DNA of 64,000 nucleotides, taken from Diphasiastrum complanatum (Eukaryota > Streptophyta > Lycopodiopsida > Lycopodiales > Lycopodiaceae). A model generated the notes under the pieces. That model saw only the letters and a program-made list of their open reading frames with translations. It was not told the DNA's origin and did no database searches. The stretch covers positions 31,324,936 through 31,388,935 of the forward strand of contig CM055095.1 in NCBI GenBank assembly GCA_029204225.1. Direction: 5' to 3'. This document shows, one piece after another, positions 23,010-35,592 of the stretch; within the stretch, counting starts at the first letter, position 1; every line of letters starts with the position of its first letter. The translations under genes were made by a program, and so were the position numbers.

Positions 23010-23760
23010 CAATGTTTGTTTCAATGCAAGTACTTGGCACAACTAGTAGATTGGCATGCTAAGAATCGATCTACAGATGATGTGACGCGGGTACCAAGTG
23101 ACTCACTTGCGTGGAAACATACTGATGAGCAATGGTCCGAGTTCAAAAATGAATGGTGTAAATCCTTTTGGTGTTCAAGCCTCAACATGGTCCACGTGGC
23201 CAATTGTTCTTGTTAACTATAATATTCCTCCATGGCTTAATATAAAAATGGAATATGTGTTTCTAGCTCTATTGGTTCTAGGAAAATACAAAATTAAGAA
23301 CATGGACGTTAACCTAGAACCAATTGATTGAAGAATTGTCCAAGCTTTGGAATGGTGTCAATGCATATGACATCTCAAGCCCTTGCAAGAATGAAATTCA
23401 CTCTTTGTGAAATTCTAATGTAGACATGCATGACTATCCTAGTTTGAGTGAATGTTCATGTATGATCAATCGTTGTTTGAGATGTTAATAGTAATCATTT
23501 ATTCTCGCGATATATTACATCTCATAAATATATACAGACTTTCTACTGCAATCATAAATGCAAGTTTTACAATATGTGGATACAAAGCATGCTACATTTG
23601 TGGGCCAAAGTTGGAAAGTCATCATTGTCATATGAATTTGTTAAGAAAAGTGGTATACAAAAATGTGTACTTTTCGCACGTGTGAGGACATCTCAAACAA
23701 TGTGTGCACTTAATACATGCATGAATCATTCACCATTCAAAGACAACTCAAAGTGGTAGC
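23010..23760 (+). pseudogene. CACTA (En/Spm) transposase TNP2 relic
   Basis: Successive frames match the plant TNP2 transposase: L-V-D-W-H-A-K-N-R-S-T-D-D-V-T-R-V-P-S-D, then D-S-L-A-W-K-H, then G-V-N-P-F-G-V-Q-A-S-T-W-S-T-W-P-I, N-Y-N-I-P-P-W-L, and the Cys pair in C-Y-I-C-G-P-K-L-E-S. In the family this protein binds the element ends and cuts them. Many frameshifts and stops; no terminal CACTA repeats seen. Confidence 0.85.
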
Positions 23761-23782
23761 GAGGGAGTAGTTGAGGGGAGAA

Positions 23783-23801
23783 GGGGGGGGGGGGGGGGGG
23801 G
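23783..23801. repeat. Homopolymer of 19 G
   Basis: An unbroken G run just after the TNP2 relic. The length may be an assembly approximation. Confidence 0.95.
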
Positions 23802-23910
23802 TTGTTGTGTTTAACTGTCGCATAGTGAGTGCATGTGTAAGAGCTCCTTATAATGTCCATAAGTAATTCATGGGCTTAGAATTCATTACGTATATTGACC
23901 ACATATAAGG

Positions 23911-24231
23911 TAGATTTTGTGATTGTCTCTCATTTCTTCATACCGACCTTTTAAGAATGGGTTACATAAATGTGGTTGGATGTTTATGCATGTGGCTCAA
24001 CAATTGGGGTTGAGATTCCAATATTACTCATCCATACAATGATGTCTTATTACTCAACCATACAATATTACTCAACCATACAATGATGTACGTGGAGTTT
24101 GTGATTGTCTCTCATTTCTTCATACCGACCTTTTAAGAATGGGTTACATAAATGTGGTTGGATGTTTGTGCATGTGGCTCAACAATTGGGGTTGAGATTC
24201 CAATATTACTCAACCATACAATGATGTACGT
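23911..24231. repeat. Tandem duplication, about 184-bp period
   Basis: The block tttgtgattgtctctcattt ... ccatacaatgatgt occurs at about 23913-24042 and again from about 24097. Between the copies, ttactcaaccatacaat is itself repeated. No gene here or in 24232-24770. Confidence 0.8.
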
Positions 24232-24769
24232 GGAGTTTAAGTTGGGATGGCAAAGGATGAGGCTCTAGAACAATGCATGATCCAAAATGCACCTTGCACA
24301 CATAGTTTGGATGAGTTGGGACATGGGGAGTCTGCAAGCATTACAGCTTCTTGGTGAGTTGGTCAGTGTCTTGCTCGTTGGCGGCCTGACGCTCAGCTCA
24401 ATCGCTGTGTTCTACTCATTGGCAGACTTTCATGCACAACTATTCTCTCTATTTTTCGTCTCTATGTCATCTATTTTGTGTTGATAAAAAATGTGTATTT
24501 ATCTCCACTGTGTGGAGTTTACAAGACAGTTAAATAGAGAATTACAAGACAAGTCAACACTAATCAACTAGTTAGTTATTCTCTGTTATCGCTAACTCTT
24601 TCAGTTGAGCGAAGTACAATACACCACGCTTGTCGCAGCGCGAATTGTTTTCCTTCGTCTTCATTTCATTTTGATTCATGTCTTTTGTTTTGTGTTTTCC
24701 GGTCTTCGAGGTATGTTCGACCTTCGGGATATGTTCGACATTCGACCGCCGCTTCGTTTCGCTTCGTCA

Positions 24770-26296
24770 CCTTTGCGACATAGTTGCAGGAATTCACAAT
24801 TTATGACAATTGATCCTAAAGATTATTTTACACCTAGTGAACCTACAATTGGGCCTCCTATAAATGATCTTCCACAAGATGTTAATCTTCAAGATCTTAA
24901 TGATGAAGTGAAAATTTTAGGAAGTACGAGTTCCACTCCACTTCAAAGATCGACAAGAGAGAAACGACCATTTTGAAAAGTATTAGAGTCTCGATGGAGG
25001 TCATATTTTGGTGCTGAAAATTGAAGGTTTCTAGTCATAAATTGTCATCAACTAAGAAAAAAGAATACAAGCCATCCAATAACACAATAAAAAGTTAAGC
25101 CTAGTTCCACATACAATTGATAGGTTGAAAGTTCAATCATTTGATGGCATGTTATGTCTCGTCAAGTGACACTGAGTTTTATGCACACTTTTGTGCGCAT
25201 GCACACAAAAGTGCTGAAAACAACTATAGCGTTAAGAGCCCATATGCCAATGAATGGAAGAAAGCCTTAGATATTGAGTTTGCATCCCTTATGAAAAATA
25301 ATACATAGTCTTTAACTTCTCTTCCTAGATAAATAAAGGTTGTTGAATGTAAATGGCTATTTAAACAAAAGTTTAAGATAGACAGGTTCTCTTGATCGTT
25401 ATAAGGCATGATTAGTGGCAAAAGGCTACTCACAAGTTGAAGGTATTGATTACAATGATACATTTTTCCCAGCTGTGAAAATGACATCAATCTGAATCCT
25501 ATTAGTGGATGATGCAGCTAAGGATATGTATATACATCAAATGGATGTCAAAACCGCCTTTGTAAATGGAAGACTAGAAGAAGAAATATATATGCAACAA
25601 CTCGAGGGATACATAAAGCCTGGAAATGAAGATTCGGTATGTAAATTACACAAAACCAGATATGGACTTAAACAGTCCCCACAGGCTTGGTATCAATGTA
25701 TTGATACTTATCTTAAATCTAAAATTTTTGAGCAAGGATCTGTTGATTCTAATATCTATATTAAGAAAAAGCAAAGTTCACTCATAATTATAGCATTATA
25801 TCTCGATGATGATATATTAGTGAGTAATGATCTCACATTTCTAAATTATTGCAAATCACGACTTTCAACTGAGTTTGAAATGATAAATTATGGAGATTCG
25901 TTATTGTTTGGGCATCCAAATAAAAAGAAACAAAATGCTAAAGACAATTCATCTCAGTCAAAAGAAAACACTGAAGATGTATTACATAAATTTGCAATGG
26001 ATAAATGCAAACCAATTAGTACTCCTATGGAAAACAATTTGAAGTTATCCAAGGACATGTGTCCTCAAACTAAGGAAGAACAAGGAATGATGGAATCAAT
26101 TCCATACCAAAGCATTGTTGGAAGTTTGATGTGTGCAACAATTTCTACTAGATCGGATATTGCATTTGCAGTTAGTGTTATGAGTCAATTTCTAAGTAAT
26201 CTTGGGTCCACAATACTGGACGATCGGAAAAAGGATTCTTAGATATTTACGTGGAACATCTAATTATGGAATAACATTAAGTGAAAATGTTAATAG
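24770..26296 (+). pseudogene. Copia-F pol fragment (integrase end, RT, connection)
   Basis: It starts with an acidic linker and S-T-R-E-K-R-P-F, then the RT start in broken frames (E-W-K-K-A-L-D-I-E-F; V-E-C-K-W-L-F-K). The best frame (25505-26242) has Q-M-D-V-K-T-A-F-V-N-G, Y-G-L-K-Q-S-P-Q-A-W-Y, a modified active site Y-L-D-D-D-I-L-V, and G-S-L-M-C-A-T. It ends abruptly at 26296 where the second IDA repeat unit begins. Different family from Copia-A to -E. Confidence 0.85.
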
Positions 26297-26650
26297 GAAT
26301 GTGGATCTAATATGACTGTGGGCCACCGTTCGATGGAATTTGACCTCACAGATTTGTTCCAGAGGGGCAGCAGGTCCTGAATGTTTTGAGTTTGAGTACC
26401 CATGGAGCCAGTGGGACTAGCATGCCGACGTAGTGGCTACATTGTAAGCGATCTGTAGGGAATCAAATGTTTTGCTCCTGTTGTTGGATTCTGTGCAACA
26501 ATTGAATGAAAGATTGAACTTTACTTTTGTCACAGACAATGGTCCTCTGTACCAAAATGCTGCTGCTAGCAAACATTCTTTTGCTTTCATGAGGCTGGAT
26601 AGCTGTACTGACCCTGTAGAAATATCTTCAACTGTAAGAAGGTGCGCGGA

Positions 26651-27007
26651 CTAGTTATGAGGTGGATTGGGTCCAGATCCTGGTGTAGGGCCTTTGGGGA
26701 GCCCATTAACGGCAAGCTTGTCTTTTGGAGGAAGAACCAGCTTATCAGGCATGCCATGGTGCGTGGGTCTGTATTTTCTTCTGGGCAAGGAGCTGTCGCA
26801 CAGCTTGTCGTGATCTACATGGGCGCTAGCACATAGATTATTGATCAGATAATTTCAGATTCATGTGCTTTTCAGCCACTCCTAAAACCGCATCAATTGC
26901 TCCTCCTGCCTTCAAACTCGAGCTTTTATACACTCAGAATGTGAAAAGAGCAAGAGAAGGAAGAACAGGAAAGCAGATTTACACCGCTTATCAGTAGACA
27001 TGATCAT
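26651..27007 (-). pseudogene. IDA-like peptide gene, copy 2 (frameshifted)
   Basis: The C-terminal peptide is identical to copy 1 in residues (only silent changes, CTC for CTG and CCT for CCC). The signal region is also intact. One base is missing after the signal peptide (CGAGTTTGAAGG versus CGAGTTTTGAAGG) and a 10-bp tandem insertion (aaattatctg) sits in the middle, so no continuous frame joins the signal to the peptide. TATA box and CT leader are retained. Promoter-proximal sequence is highly conserved, so transcription is plausible but not the peptide. Confidence 0.6.
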
Positions 27008-27062
27008 TAGTTACCAGACCACCAATTTCTTCAAGATTTTATTTCTGTCTGAAAGAACCACT

Positions 27063-27065
<3 letters not shown>

Positions 27066-27105
<40 letters not shown>
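27066..27105. repeat. GA microsatellite, IDA copy 2
   Basis: Equivalent to 16855-16895. Confidence 0.95.
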
Positions 27106-27107
<2 letters not shown>

Positions 27108-28189
27108 TTGTCGAGTGCCTTGTATTTATACGGAGTAATAGTATTAGCGCTGGAGTGAAGGGGAAGTTAAAGGGGAAGTCAAAGAGTGGAAACGATAATC
27201 CAGCTCATTATTTTGTGTTGAGAGAGTCAAGTTTCAAAATTACAGATTGATCGTTTCATATAGAATGAAAATTCATAGGCTATGTAAGGGGAAAGATCAG
27301 GCTTGTCTGTACTTCTCCTTCCTGCTGCCCGGTGAATGGTCTCCCCAAAGCTGCACCCATCTGTAATGAACGGTTGACTTGCTTGTTGAAGTCAAGTAAA
27401 CATGTAAAATGGCCATATGTCAAAAATGCATTCAATTGTCAATGATCAACATATACCTTCTTCAAGAGGTTACCCAAAATCATCCATGAAGGAGTGCTAA
27501 AACTTGTTCCTGAAGTCACCTAATTTGTCCAAGTCAAGGGATTTCATGTTCTTATGGACATTATTGATTCATTATGTGAAGGAGCCCATTAGAAATCAAT
27601 GTGTTTCTCTCTCCTCCACTAAGTACGGCAAGTGGATTCAGACAAGGTTGACTGTTGTCCCCTTTTGTGCTTGGTCTAGCTACACAGCCTCTAATACCTG
27701 AAAAATGCACCCAGAGATGAGCAGATTGTCTTTCGTTGGGTTATATGAAAATTCTTCAAAGCGACCTTGAAGATGGTCTGTTGGTGAAGATAGAAGCGGG
27801 ATCTATAGAATAGTTGTTTGTTGGGATGCAAAATTTTCAAAGAGTCACATACCTTGGAGAAACAAAACTTTTAATTGTCTTCAAGAGTGACAAGGGCCCC
27901 TTGGATTGACAAGTATGGCACGGAAATCATTCTCCCTGGTAGGATATTATTTTTCTGTATTGAAGAGTCTAAATATATACTATTAGTGTTAATCCAACAC
28001 TTGAAAGTCACGTTGGCAATTCATGTGCAGTTCATGATCTCAGGTGTACTTTTCTTGGCCTGACCTGGACTCATTTAGCCTACAAATAGAAGCCTGAATT
28101 GGCTGTTAGAGCATAGCCAAGTAGCATTATCTTTTTGTCAAACGACGTACTTCTTAACACTTCAATGACATGTAGCGCTTGCGAGACCG

Positions 28190-28370
28190 ATAGTTGCACA
28201 AGCCAAAATAATGAGCATAGTGACCTCTGATACCAAAGATAGGACTCCGCGATTCCTTATAATTTGAAGATTAAATTCCACAAAGGACAAGATGATTAAA
28301 CCAAGTACAGGCCACAGAGTCCAAAGAATTCAAAACTATATGCGTTACAGTTGTGTACGCCTGTCAGAGT
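28190..28370 (-). repeat. Repeat module with primer-site-like motif
   Basis: Matches 15755-15930 and 46725-46880. The minus strand contains TTTGGTATCAGAGGTCAC, one base from the usual tRNA-Met primer site, preceded by sequence that could be an LTR end. In copies 1 and 3 the module lies downstream of the peptide gene; here it is upstream of copy 2. Confidence 0.4.
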
Positions 28371-28493
28371 AAAGCGTACGCACACAACTTTGCGAAAGCA
28401 TAACAAGACAATTTACATCACTACGTAGAAACAAATAAGGAATACAGAACATATTATAGTTAATTGATCACACAAGAAAATCTGATATTTAAA

Positions 28494-28507
28494 TACACAC
28501 ACACACA

Positions 28508-28560
<53 letters not shown>
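28494..28560. repeat. AC microsatellite
   Basis: A CA/AC tract with one interruption (catacac) near 28513. Confidence 0.97.
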
Positions 28561-28564
<4 letters not shown>

Positions 28565-29619
28565 CAACTAGATCAACACTCCTCCTCAATTCTAACTTGG
28601 TAAATCAAATGTGCATCTATATAAAACTTAAGAGGTTAATGTCAGCTTCTCAAGTGGATCCTTTGATATGGAAAAACCAGCCAATGCTTTGTGTTGTAGC
28701 CACATTACCACAACCATAATAGAACTTCTTTGATGGAAATCCATTGTCAACCTCCTTGAAGCACATTCCACCATCCTAGATTTCATGCCTTTGATTCCTT
28801 CCAAGCTTGAAGAAGATATTTGACTTGCAATCTTCTCCTCCTAAAATATAGCTGATTTTTTTATGAAGAAAATCCGAGGCCTCCGTGCCTCATAATGGCT
28901 ATGAAAACAAGATCTTGAGATAGATACATGTGTTATTTAGCAAGATTTTGCATACTAGTTTGACTACTCCACAAAGCAAAAACTTTTTTCAGGATTGTCT
29001 TAATCTTGTAATCAAAAGCAATCTTGAATTTGTTGAGGCTACTTACTTGCTTATGGATAAAAGTGTCCTTTGAGGATGATTCACTTGATCTCATAAGAAG
29101 TTTACACATTCCCTCAACAAATGAGAAAACACAACTATTGACAATGTGAATGAACAAATCATTCTTGCTCTTATTAGATTCAAGAGCATGCATTTGATAA
29201 GATAACAAAGTGCTCTCTAATTGAATCAAAATCAATTTCAAACTATTGAGAATATAGATGTGTCATCAAAAAAGGCTTCACATGCTCATCTAGTATTACT
29301 TCATTACAACCTTGAGATGCAAAGATCTCATCAAAGCAAAATGTCTTATCAAAGATCATATGAGAAGCAAGCATGGATGTGTAGAAGTGTGTACCACCTG
29401 AAATTTGCTTCTCTTCCTCATGAAATGTGAGCCTCATTGATTCGGCCTTGTCTTTTGAGAATCTCCATGGAAGCATTAGTTGAGAAACCTCCTCCTCAAG
29501 CTTTAGCCAATCTCTATCATCACCATACATATAGAGATCCTACCATCATTCTCTTGATTGAGATTAAATTCTCCTCATTCCTTATTTGCAAAGGAATGTA
29601 AACAAAGCAAATGGATCTC
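28561..29619. other. No recognised gene; minus-strand ORF pieces
   Basis: The minus-strand segments (about 29530-29243 and 29241-28933) form two ORFs of about 100 residues, one Glu/Lys-rich (W-L-K-L-E-E-E-V-S-Q-L). They lie downstream of a copia protease remnant on the same strand and may belong to that element, but I recognise no motif. Confidence 0.3.
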
Positions 29620-30045
29620 AAGATTCAACAATCAACTTATGATAAGAGATACATCCTAGCATCACCATATGATACAAGAGAAAAGAGATGTACATTTGAA
29701 TGAATGATTTCCACCTTTGCCATAATCTCCTTCTTAATGACAACATTAGCATCTAATTTAAACAATATTCCTTGCTTAAATCCTCTTGCTATGCATACAT
29801 CATTCTTCAATATGGAACAAACTCCAGGCTTGAAGTGAACTTCTAATCCATTATCCACTAGTTGTCCAACACTTAGTAATTCTTAGCGATTGATGGAACA
29901 TAAAGCACATTTCTTAGATCTATCCTTTTAGTAGATCCAAGACATAAGGGAATGGTACCAGCACCATCTATTCTACATTCTTGATTACTTGATGTAAAGA
30001 TACTTTCTAGCATCATTATAAGAGTATATAGTGTGAAAAATGCAA
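29620..30045 (-). pseudogene. Copia protease tail and pre-integrase region
   Basis: On the minus strand: I-D-G-A-G-T-I-P-L-C-L-G-S-T-K-R-I-D, then L-R-N-V-L-Y-V-P-S-I-A-K-N, then after a break D-N-G-L-E-V-H-F and G-I-L-F-K-L-D-A. These are the end of a copia aspartic protease and the following linker, closely related to the same stretch in Copia-B. Zinc-binding and core integrase are missing. Confidence 0.75.
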
Positions 30046-30099
30046 AAATAAGCTTGGTAGAGGCCAAAAATCTTGTATATAGATAAACACACATGTGTG

Positions 30100-31853
30100 G
30101 AGCCTGTTCCCACTTCGAGACAGCGAATCAGACGAAGATGTTGCTGCTACCCAACAACAAGTCCCAGGAGCGGTTCATCAGTCGAATCCTCCCAGAAGAT
30201 CAAGCCGAGTGCGCACACAACCCACAAGGTATACTCATGAGTCTGTCTGTCTCTTAATGCAGGAACCGACGACAATCGAAGAGGCACTTAGCCAACCAGA
30301 CTCTGATCTCTGGAGAGAAGCCATGGACAGAGAGTATTCCTCTCTGATCAAGAATCAGACTTTGTCATTAGTCAAAGCTCCTATTGGCTGCATTATTATT
30401 GATTGCAAATGGATCTTTAAGATCAAATAAAATGCCAATGGAGCAATTGATCGAAGGAAGGCTAGACTAGTAGCACGAGGATTCACCTAGATCTTGAATG
30501 TCGACTACAGTGAGACTTTTAGTCCAGTTGTCAAACATTCATCGATCCGAATGCTCTTGTCTTATGCTGCAGCTGTCGACCTCGAAGTACATCAACTTGA
30601 TGTACAAACAGCCTATCTGAACGAAGTCATACAAGAAGATATCTACATGATCCAGCTCGAAGGATACGTTTTGAAAGGCATGAAGAATCATGTCTGTAAA
30701 CTCCACAAAGCACTGTACAGCTTGAAACAATCTGCCAGAGCTTGGTTTCAGAGGATCAACATATTCCTCATTGAACAAGGATTCAAACCAAGCACTGCCG
30801 ATTGCAACGTTTATTCAAAAATCAGTTCAACAATCCTTCATTATCATCACCTTGTACGTTGATGATACGTTGCTCTTTAGCAACAATACCAAAATGGTCA
30901 AGGATGCAAAACAGATGTTGTTCTCAGAATTCGACATGACTAATCTAGACGAAGCTCACTTCTGTCTTGGAATTCAAATCCACAGAGACAGAGCAAATCG
31001 ACTGATTTACATCACTCAACAAAGATATCTTCACAATGTTCTTAACAGATACAATTTGATGAATTGTAAATTAGCTCACTCACCAATGGATCCAGGCCTA
31101 CATATCTCGAAGGACCAATGTCCCTAGACCAAGCAGAAAGAGAAGCAGATGAGAGAATATCTGTATCGATTGATACTTGGATCTCTCATGTACGCAATGG
31201 TCTGTACAAGACCAGATATCTCTTTTGTTGTAAGCTCACTCAGCCAATATATGGCTAGTCGTGGCATTACCCATTGGAAGGCTCTTATTCGAGCCATGAG
31301 ATATATTCGAGCTACCATGGACCAGTGCATCTGCTATGGAGATGTCAGCAACGACAATCTTCATCAGCTCAGTGGTTATTCTGATGCAAGCTAGAGAGGA
31401 GATGCAGACAATCATAAGTCCACATCTGGATTTACATTCTTCTCCAACAACGGTCCTATTTCATGGAACAGTCGTAAGCAAGCCTCTATCGCACTTTCTT
31501 CTACTGAAGCAGAATATATTGTTGCTTCTTAATCTATTAAGGAAGCGTTTTGGTTGAGAAATTTGCTGTCAGATGTCAATCTGTATCAAAACAACCCTAC
31601 AATTTTATTTTGTGAAAGTGTTATTGCCTTATTGGCCAACCCTAGATTTCATTCTAGGAGTAAGCACATTGAGATCAGATATCACTACATCAGGGACAAA
31701 GTTCACGACAGAGAGGTAAGCTTAACATACTGCAGAATGCAGAACATGGTTGCAGACATCTTCACGAAAGCACTCAGTGTTAATAAACACAACAAATTTT
31801 GTGCATCACTCAATCTGAAGATCAAGGCATTCATGGATCCAAATGAAGGGGGG
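30100..31853 (+). pseudogene. Copia-E pol fragment, second copy
   Basis: Starts in the integrase-RT linker (R-R-S-S-R-V-R-T-Q-P-T-R). RT: D-C-K-W-I-F-K-I-K, A-R-L-V-A-R-G-F-T, L-D-V-Q-T-A-Y-L-N, L-Y-V-D-D-T-L-L-F active site, then Y-A-M-V-C-T-R-P-D. RNase H: G-Y-S-D-A-S, S-S-T-E-A-E-Y. It ends with I-F-T-K-A-L-S-V and a polypurine tract (aatgaagggggg). Several stops. The same family as 13548-14650 but with a more complete RT. Confidence 0.88.
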
Positions 31854-32010
31854 TGTTGGATTTATTCCCTCTAGCTCTCCTACATCCCATTTTAATCTGC
31901 CTCCATTCATGCTGCATATTTACTAACGTTGTTACGCAGTCTGCATATTTACATGCAAATTCGCAGAAACAAAGAAAAGGCGAAAGAATCGTGACACTGT
32001 GTTTCTACAC
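31854..32010 (+). repeat. Partial 3' LTR, Copia-E family
   Basis: TGTTGGATTTATTCCC right after the polypurine tract, matching 14661 and 48689 for about 100 bp. The remainder of the LTR is lost or replaced before Copia-D starts near 32255. No gene in 32011-32254. Confidence 0.65.
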
Positions 32011-32254
32011 AGTTTAAGGTGACATGCAAAAAAGAGACACTACCTTAAAGAATGCCAAAAGTGCCCTAAAAGCTAAGGCACCCTGTAAATCTTATCCTAA
32101 GGCCATTCGTAAGAGTGACGCGTCCCTACTAAGCTCATGCACAAAAATGCAACACAGTCAACCAAGATCAGAAGCAGTCCCTATCTATCTTCAAGTTCTA
32201 CAAATATATTCATTAGATAGGAGGGTGGACGAGTTCCTTCTCGGAGGTAAATTG

Positions 32255-33830
32255 TAAGAAGAACCATTAGCTAGAATCTCTCATGAAAATCTAAATGATA
32301 ATGCTATTTTGTCGCATAGTCGATTTGGACACGTGAATACAAGATCGCTTTCCTATATGCGTTGTAATAACTTAGTTGATGGATTGTATTTCCCTTCTTC
32401 ATTGATAGGAAATCTTTCTTTTGTGAAATCATGCGTCTATGGCAAACACTCTAGAAGCAAGTTTCCCAAATCACATTCCATCACAACAAAGCATGTATTT
32501 GATCTTGTACATAGCGATCTTTGTGGTCCAATGCCAACTCCGTCCTTAGGAGATGCAATCTATTTTATCACTTTCATGGATGATTATTCTAGATGGTCTA
32601 CAGTCATGTTCATCAAGCACAAATCTGAAGCCTTTGAATACTTCAAAAGATTCAAGGCCATGGCTGAGACATAAATGTCTACAATAGAGAAGGCACTCCG
32701 AACTGATGGTGGTGGCGAATACATCTCTAATGAGATGTCCGACTACACGGCTGGACATGGCATTAGAAGATAGTTTACCACTTTTTATTCACCTCAACAA
32801 AACGGGATTGTAGAAAGGAAGAATCGAACTCTTCTCAACTCAGCTAGATCCATGCTACATCAAACACAGCTACCTGCGAAGTTTTGAGCGAAAGCTACTA
32901 CCACAGCCTGTTACGTGCAGAACAGATCTAGCACCAAAGCCGTCAACAACAAGACTCCTCCTGAAGTTTGGCATGGGCACAACGCTAGTGTCCGCCATTT
33001 AAAAATCTTTGGTTGTATATGTTTTGTTCACGTTCCTAAACAGCTTAGGAAGAAGTTGGATCATAGGACAAATAAATGTATTTCCATTGGCTATCCTAAT
33101 GAACATAAATCTTATAGAGTTTATGATCCATCCACCAATGTAGTGTTTGTCTCTAGGGATGTAATATTTCAAGAACATGCATATTATGATTTCAAACAGC
33201 CATGGATAGATGATGTTATGTCATTTCATCCTATTTTAATAGCATGGATTCTTCCAACATTGATGTTCCTTTTACAGAACCTGCAGCTACATCTACAGAA
33301 GACGAGCAGCCGACAGTACTTGTCATTAGACCAGACCAAGCCAGTCATCGCATCCTAGTCAACCAAATGTCCGCAGATCTTCACGGACTCGGACAGTTCC
33401 TGAGAGGTATACACCTCAATTATTCTGGACTTCATAAAAAAAACCAGAGAGCCTAGCTAAAGCAATTAACTCCAAGGATGCTGTGAAATGGCAAGAAGCT
33501 TTGGAAAGCGAATACAACTCATTTTGACAAACCAGACCTAGACACTAGTTGACTTCCCCACTCACAAGAGAGTTATACACAACAAGTGGATCTTCAAGAA
33601 GAAGATCAACTCTGATGGTTCCATTGCTAAAAGGAAAGCATGACTGGTGGCTAAAGGATTCACTCAAGTCCAAGGAGTGGATTATCAAGAAATTTTCAGT
33701 CCTATCGTTAAGATGCAATCAATCAGGACTCTGATTGCATTAGTAGTCGCAGAAGACCTCGAAATGCACCAAATGGATGTCAAGACAACATTTTTCAATG
33801 GCAACGTCGAAGAGGAGCTGTATAGCCTCC
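32255..33830 (+). pseudogene. Copia-D integrase and RT start (Copia-C family)
   Basis: Begins in the pre-integrase region (R-F-G-H-V-N-T-R-S-L-S-Y). The integrase core has D in H-S-D-L-C-G-P, D in R-T-D-G-G-G-E-Y-I-S and E in V-E-R-K-N-R. Then W-H-G-H-N-A-S-V-R-H-L-K-I-F-G-C, a linker, and RT up to M-D-V-K-T-T-F-F-N-G-N-V-E-E-E-L-Y, where it is cut off near 33830. Many stops. Amino-acid similarity to Copia-C (61412-63875, opposite strand) is high throughout. Confidence 0.88.
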
Positions 33831-34329
33831 TGTTGGAGAGAGGGGAAAAGAATTTATGACGAACATGAACGAGAAACGAACTCAAACAAGAAACGAACGA
33901 GAAATGAACTCGAACATAAAATGTTCGTGCCCAGCGGAATGAACTGTACGACTCTCTCCGTAAGCATGACTACACCTATCAGAATGCCAGAACTTTAGTA
34001 ATAGAAATCATGGTCATTCTAGATTACGAAGCCAAACATTAATAGATGAAGCGCCAGAAGAATAATTTGTCGTGAATAGCAAGACAAATTATATGTTGTG
34101 AATGATTCGCGAAGAGCTAGACTGTGCTCGACTGATAATTAGTCGCGAATGATTCACGAAAGACAAGACTAAATGTTAATCGTCTATTACCAGTAAGAAC
34201 AACTAGAAAGATCAGACAGAATGAATGATAAGCATAGCAATATTAACATAGATCTGAACGCAGAACAATGAACTGTATCAGATTAAGCATATCATGTATA
34301 CATGTCAATAATGTTGTAGAGCAAAATAC
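33831..34329. repeat. Repeat-rich stretch with CGAAC and TCGCGAA motifs
   Basis: Several aacgag/aacgaact repeats at 33850-33925 and agtcgcgaatgattc/gtgaatgattcgcgaag motifs at 34070-34165. Starts TGTTGGAGAGAGG at the point where Copia-D is cut, so it may be the edge of another LTR. No coding potential. Confidence 0.4.
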
Positions 34330-34510
34330 AGTAGCGGACGGATGGAAAAGCTTTCACGCTAATCCTCCTCAACATCACGAATACCCAGATCGACCATGTA
34401 TCCGAGGCTCAGACATCGAAAGAAGTTTGGGACATCTTGAGTGCACTATACAAAGTTGGCTTCACATGGATCAAACCCATTCATTAAACAACTTGGCTAA
34501 GATTAGTTAA
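34330..34510 (+). pseudogene. Copia gag fragment
   Basis: Interrupted frames resemble the end of the copia gag helical domain: S-K-E-V-W-D-I-L-S-A-L-Y-K-V-G-F-T-W and L-N-N-L-A-K. Short, and next to the Copia-A insertion. Confidence 0.5.
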
Positions 34511-34606
34511 CCTCTAAGCCACCATCTATAAAAACTACTTCATGGGATAAGTGTGTTGGATTGCCAGAATAATAATTTTTCTTTTCAATTGATATGCCTA
34601 TATGAG

Positions 34607-35256
34607 TGTAAAAGATTCAACTAGTTTGATCATTTTGTCAATGTTTTCATATTCGGCGTATTGAGGCTAAAACTTGTTTTTGACTTAGAGAATAACTTTT
34701 CAAAGTTCATTAGTCTAAATTTCATTTGAATAAACACTTTTTGAAAGTGTGGGAAAGTTTTGGAGGTGAGTTTTAGGATATTCAAATTTGAATAGTTGGG
34801 TACATTGAATCTAGACCCAAGAATAGTAGGGTTAGCATTTTGGAGGCAAAGCCAAGTGGCCAAATAGGGTTTGGACCTATTATACAAGGATGTAACTCAT
34901 GGAGAGAGTGATCTTCTCTCTTCTCTATCTCATTTCATGCTTATACATGGTTCTCTTGGGTTCTACTATCCATTGGTGCACTATATTAGTGATTGCACGC
35001 AATTTTATGTGTAGAATGATTCATAAATGCTATTTTCGGTTTCACACATGTGAATGACAATAGCTTGCTAGTTTTGTATGGACAGCAATAGTACTTTATC
35101 ATATCATTCAAGTTTGATCAAGTTCTATTAGTGTTTGCATCTCATTTTGTGTGTAGATGTTGTTTTTTCTACATTGGTGAGATTGGTAGTGTATTTCTCT
35201 TTCTAACCAAAGATATTTCAAGTTGATTGGATCTTAAGGATCTGAAAACTTTCACA
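34607..35256 (+). repeat. Copia-A 5' LTR
   Basis: Starts TGTAAAAG (the other two copies have TGTGAAAG) and ends AAACTTTCACA. The TATA box is mutated (tattatacaagg). Internal palindrome at 35041-35054 has one mismatch (TTCACACATGTGAA). Confidence 0.92.
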
Positions 35257-35269
35257 TGGTATCAGAGCT
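35257..35269 (+). promoter_or_regulatory. Copia-A primer binding site
   Basis: TGGTATCAGAGCT abuts the LTR; same tRNA-iMet site as Copia-B. Confidence 0.92.
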
Positions 35270-35592
35270 TGTGTTTCAGGTTATGAAGGAGAAAATCAGA
35301 TCTATCAATGATTTGGTGAAGATATCAAGGCTCTATAGAGCATGCTAGAGAGGATTCTACACCAAAATCGAGCTTTTTGCTTTTGTAGATTGAATATTTT
35401 ATAGATCAAATCCCTATATAGGTCTATAGATTTTATCAATTCCGATTTTTTATTTCACATACTGGGTTTGGCCGATTTTTGGATCATTAGATAAGCCTAA
35501 GTGGTGGCTAATAGATTGCATATCAAATTTTCAGCATTTGCATGTAGATTTGGAAAAATCAGTTTTTTATTTATTTTGTCAAAACCCTAATT

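Larger units (their letters stand above)
26299..27950 (-). repeat. IDA repeat unit, copy 2
   Basis: Nearly identical to copy 1 over the gene, the GA tract and about 600 bp upstream of the gene. It starts at atgtggatctaatatgact, immediately after Copia-F. The order of the segment at 26411-26640 matches copy 3, not copy 1. Confidence 0.8.
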
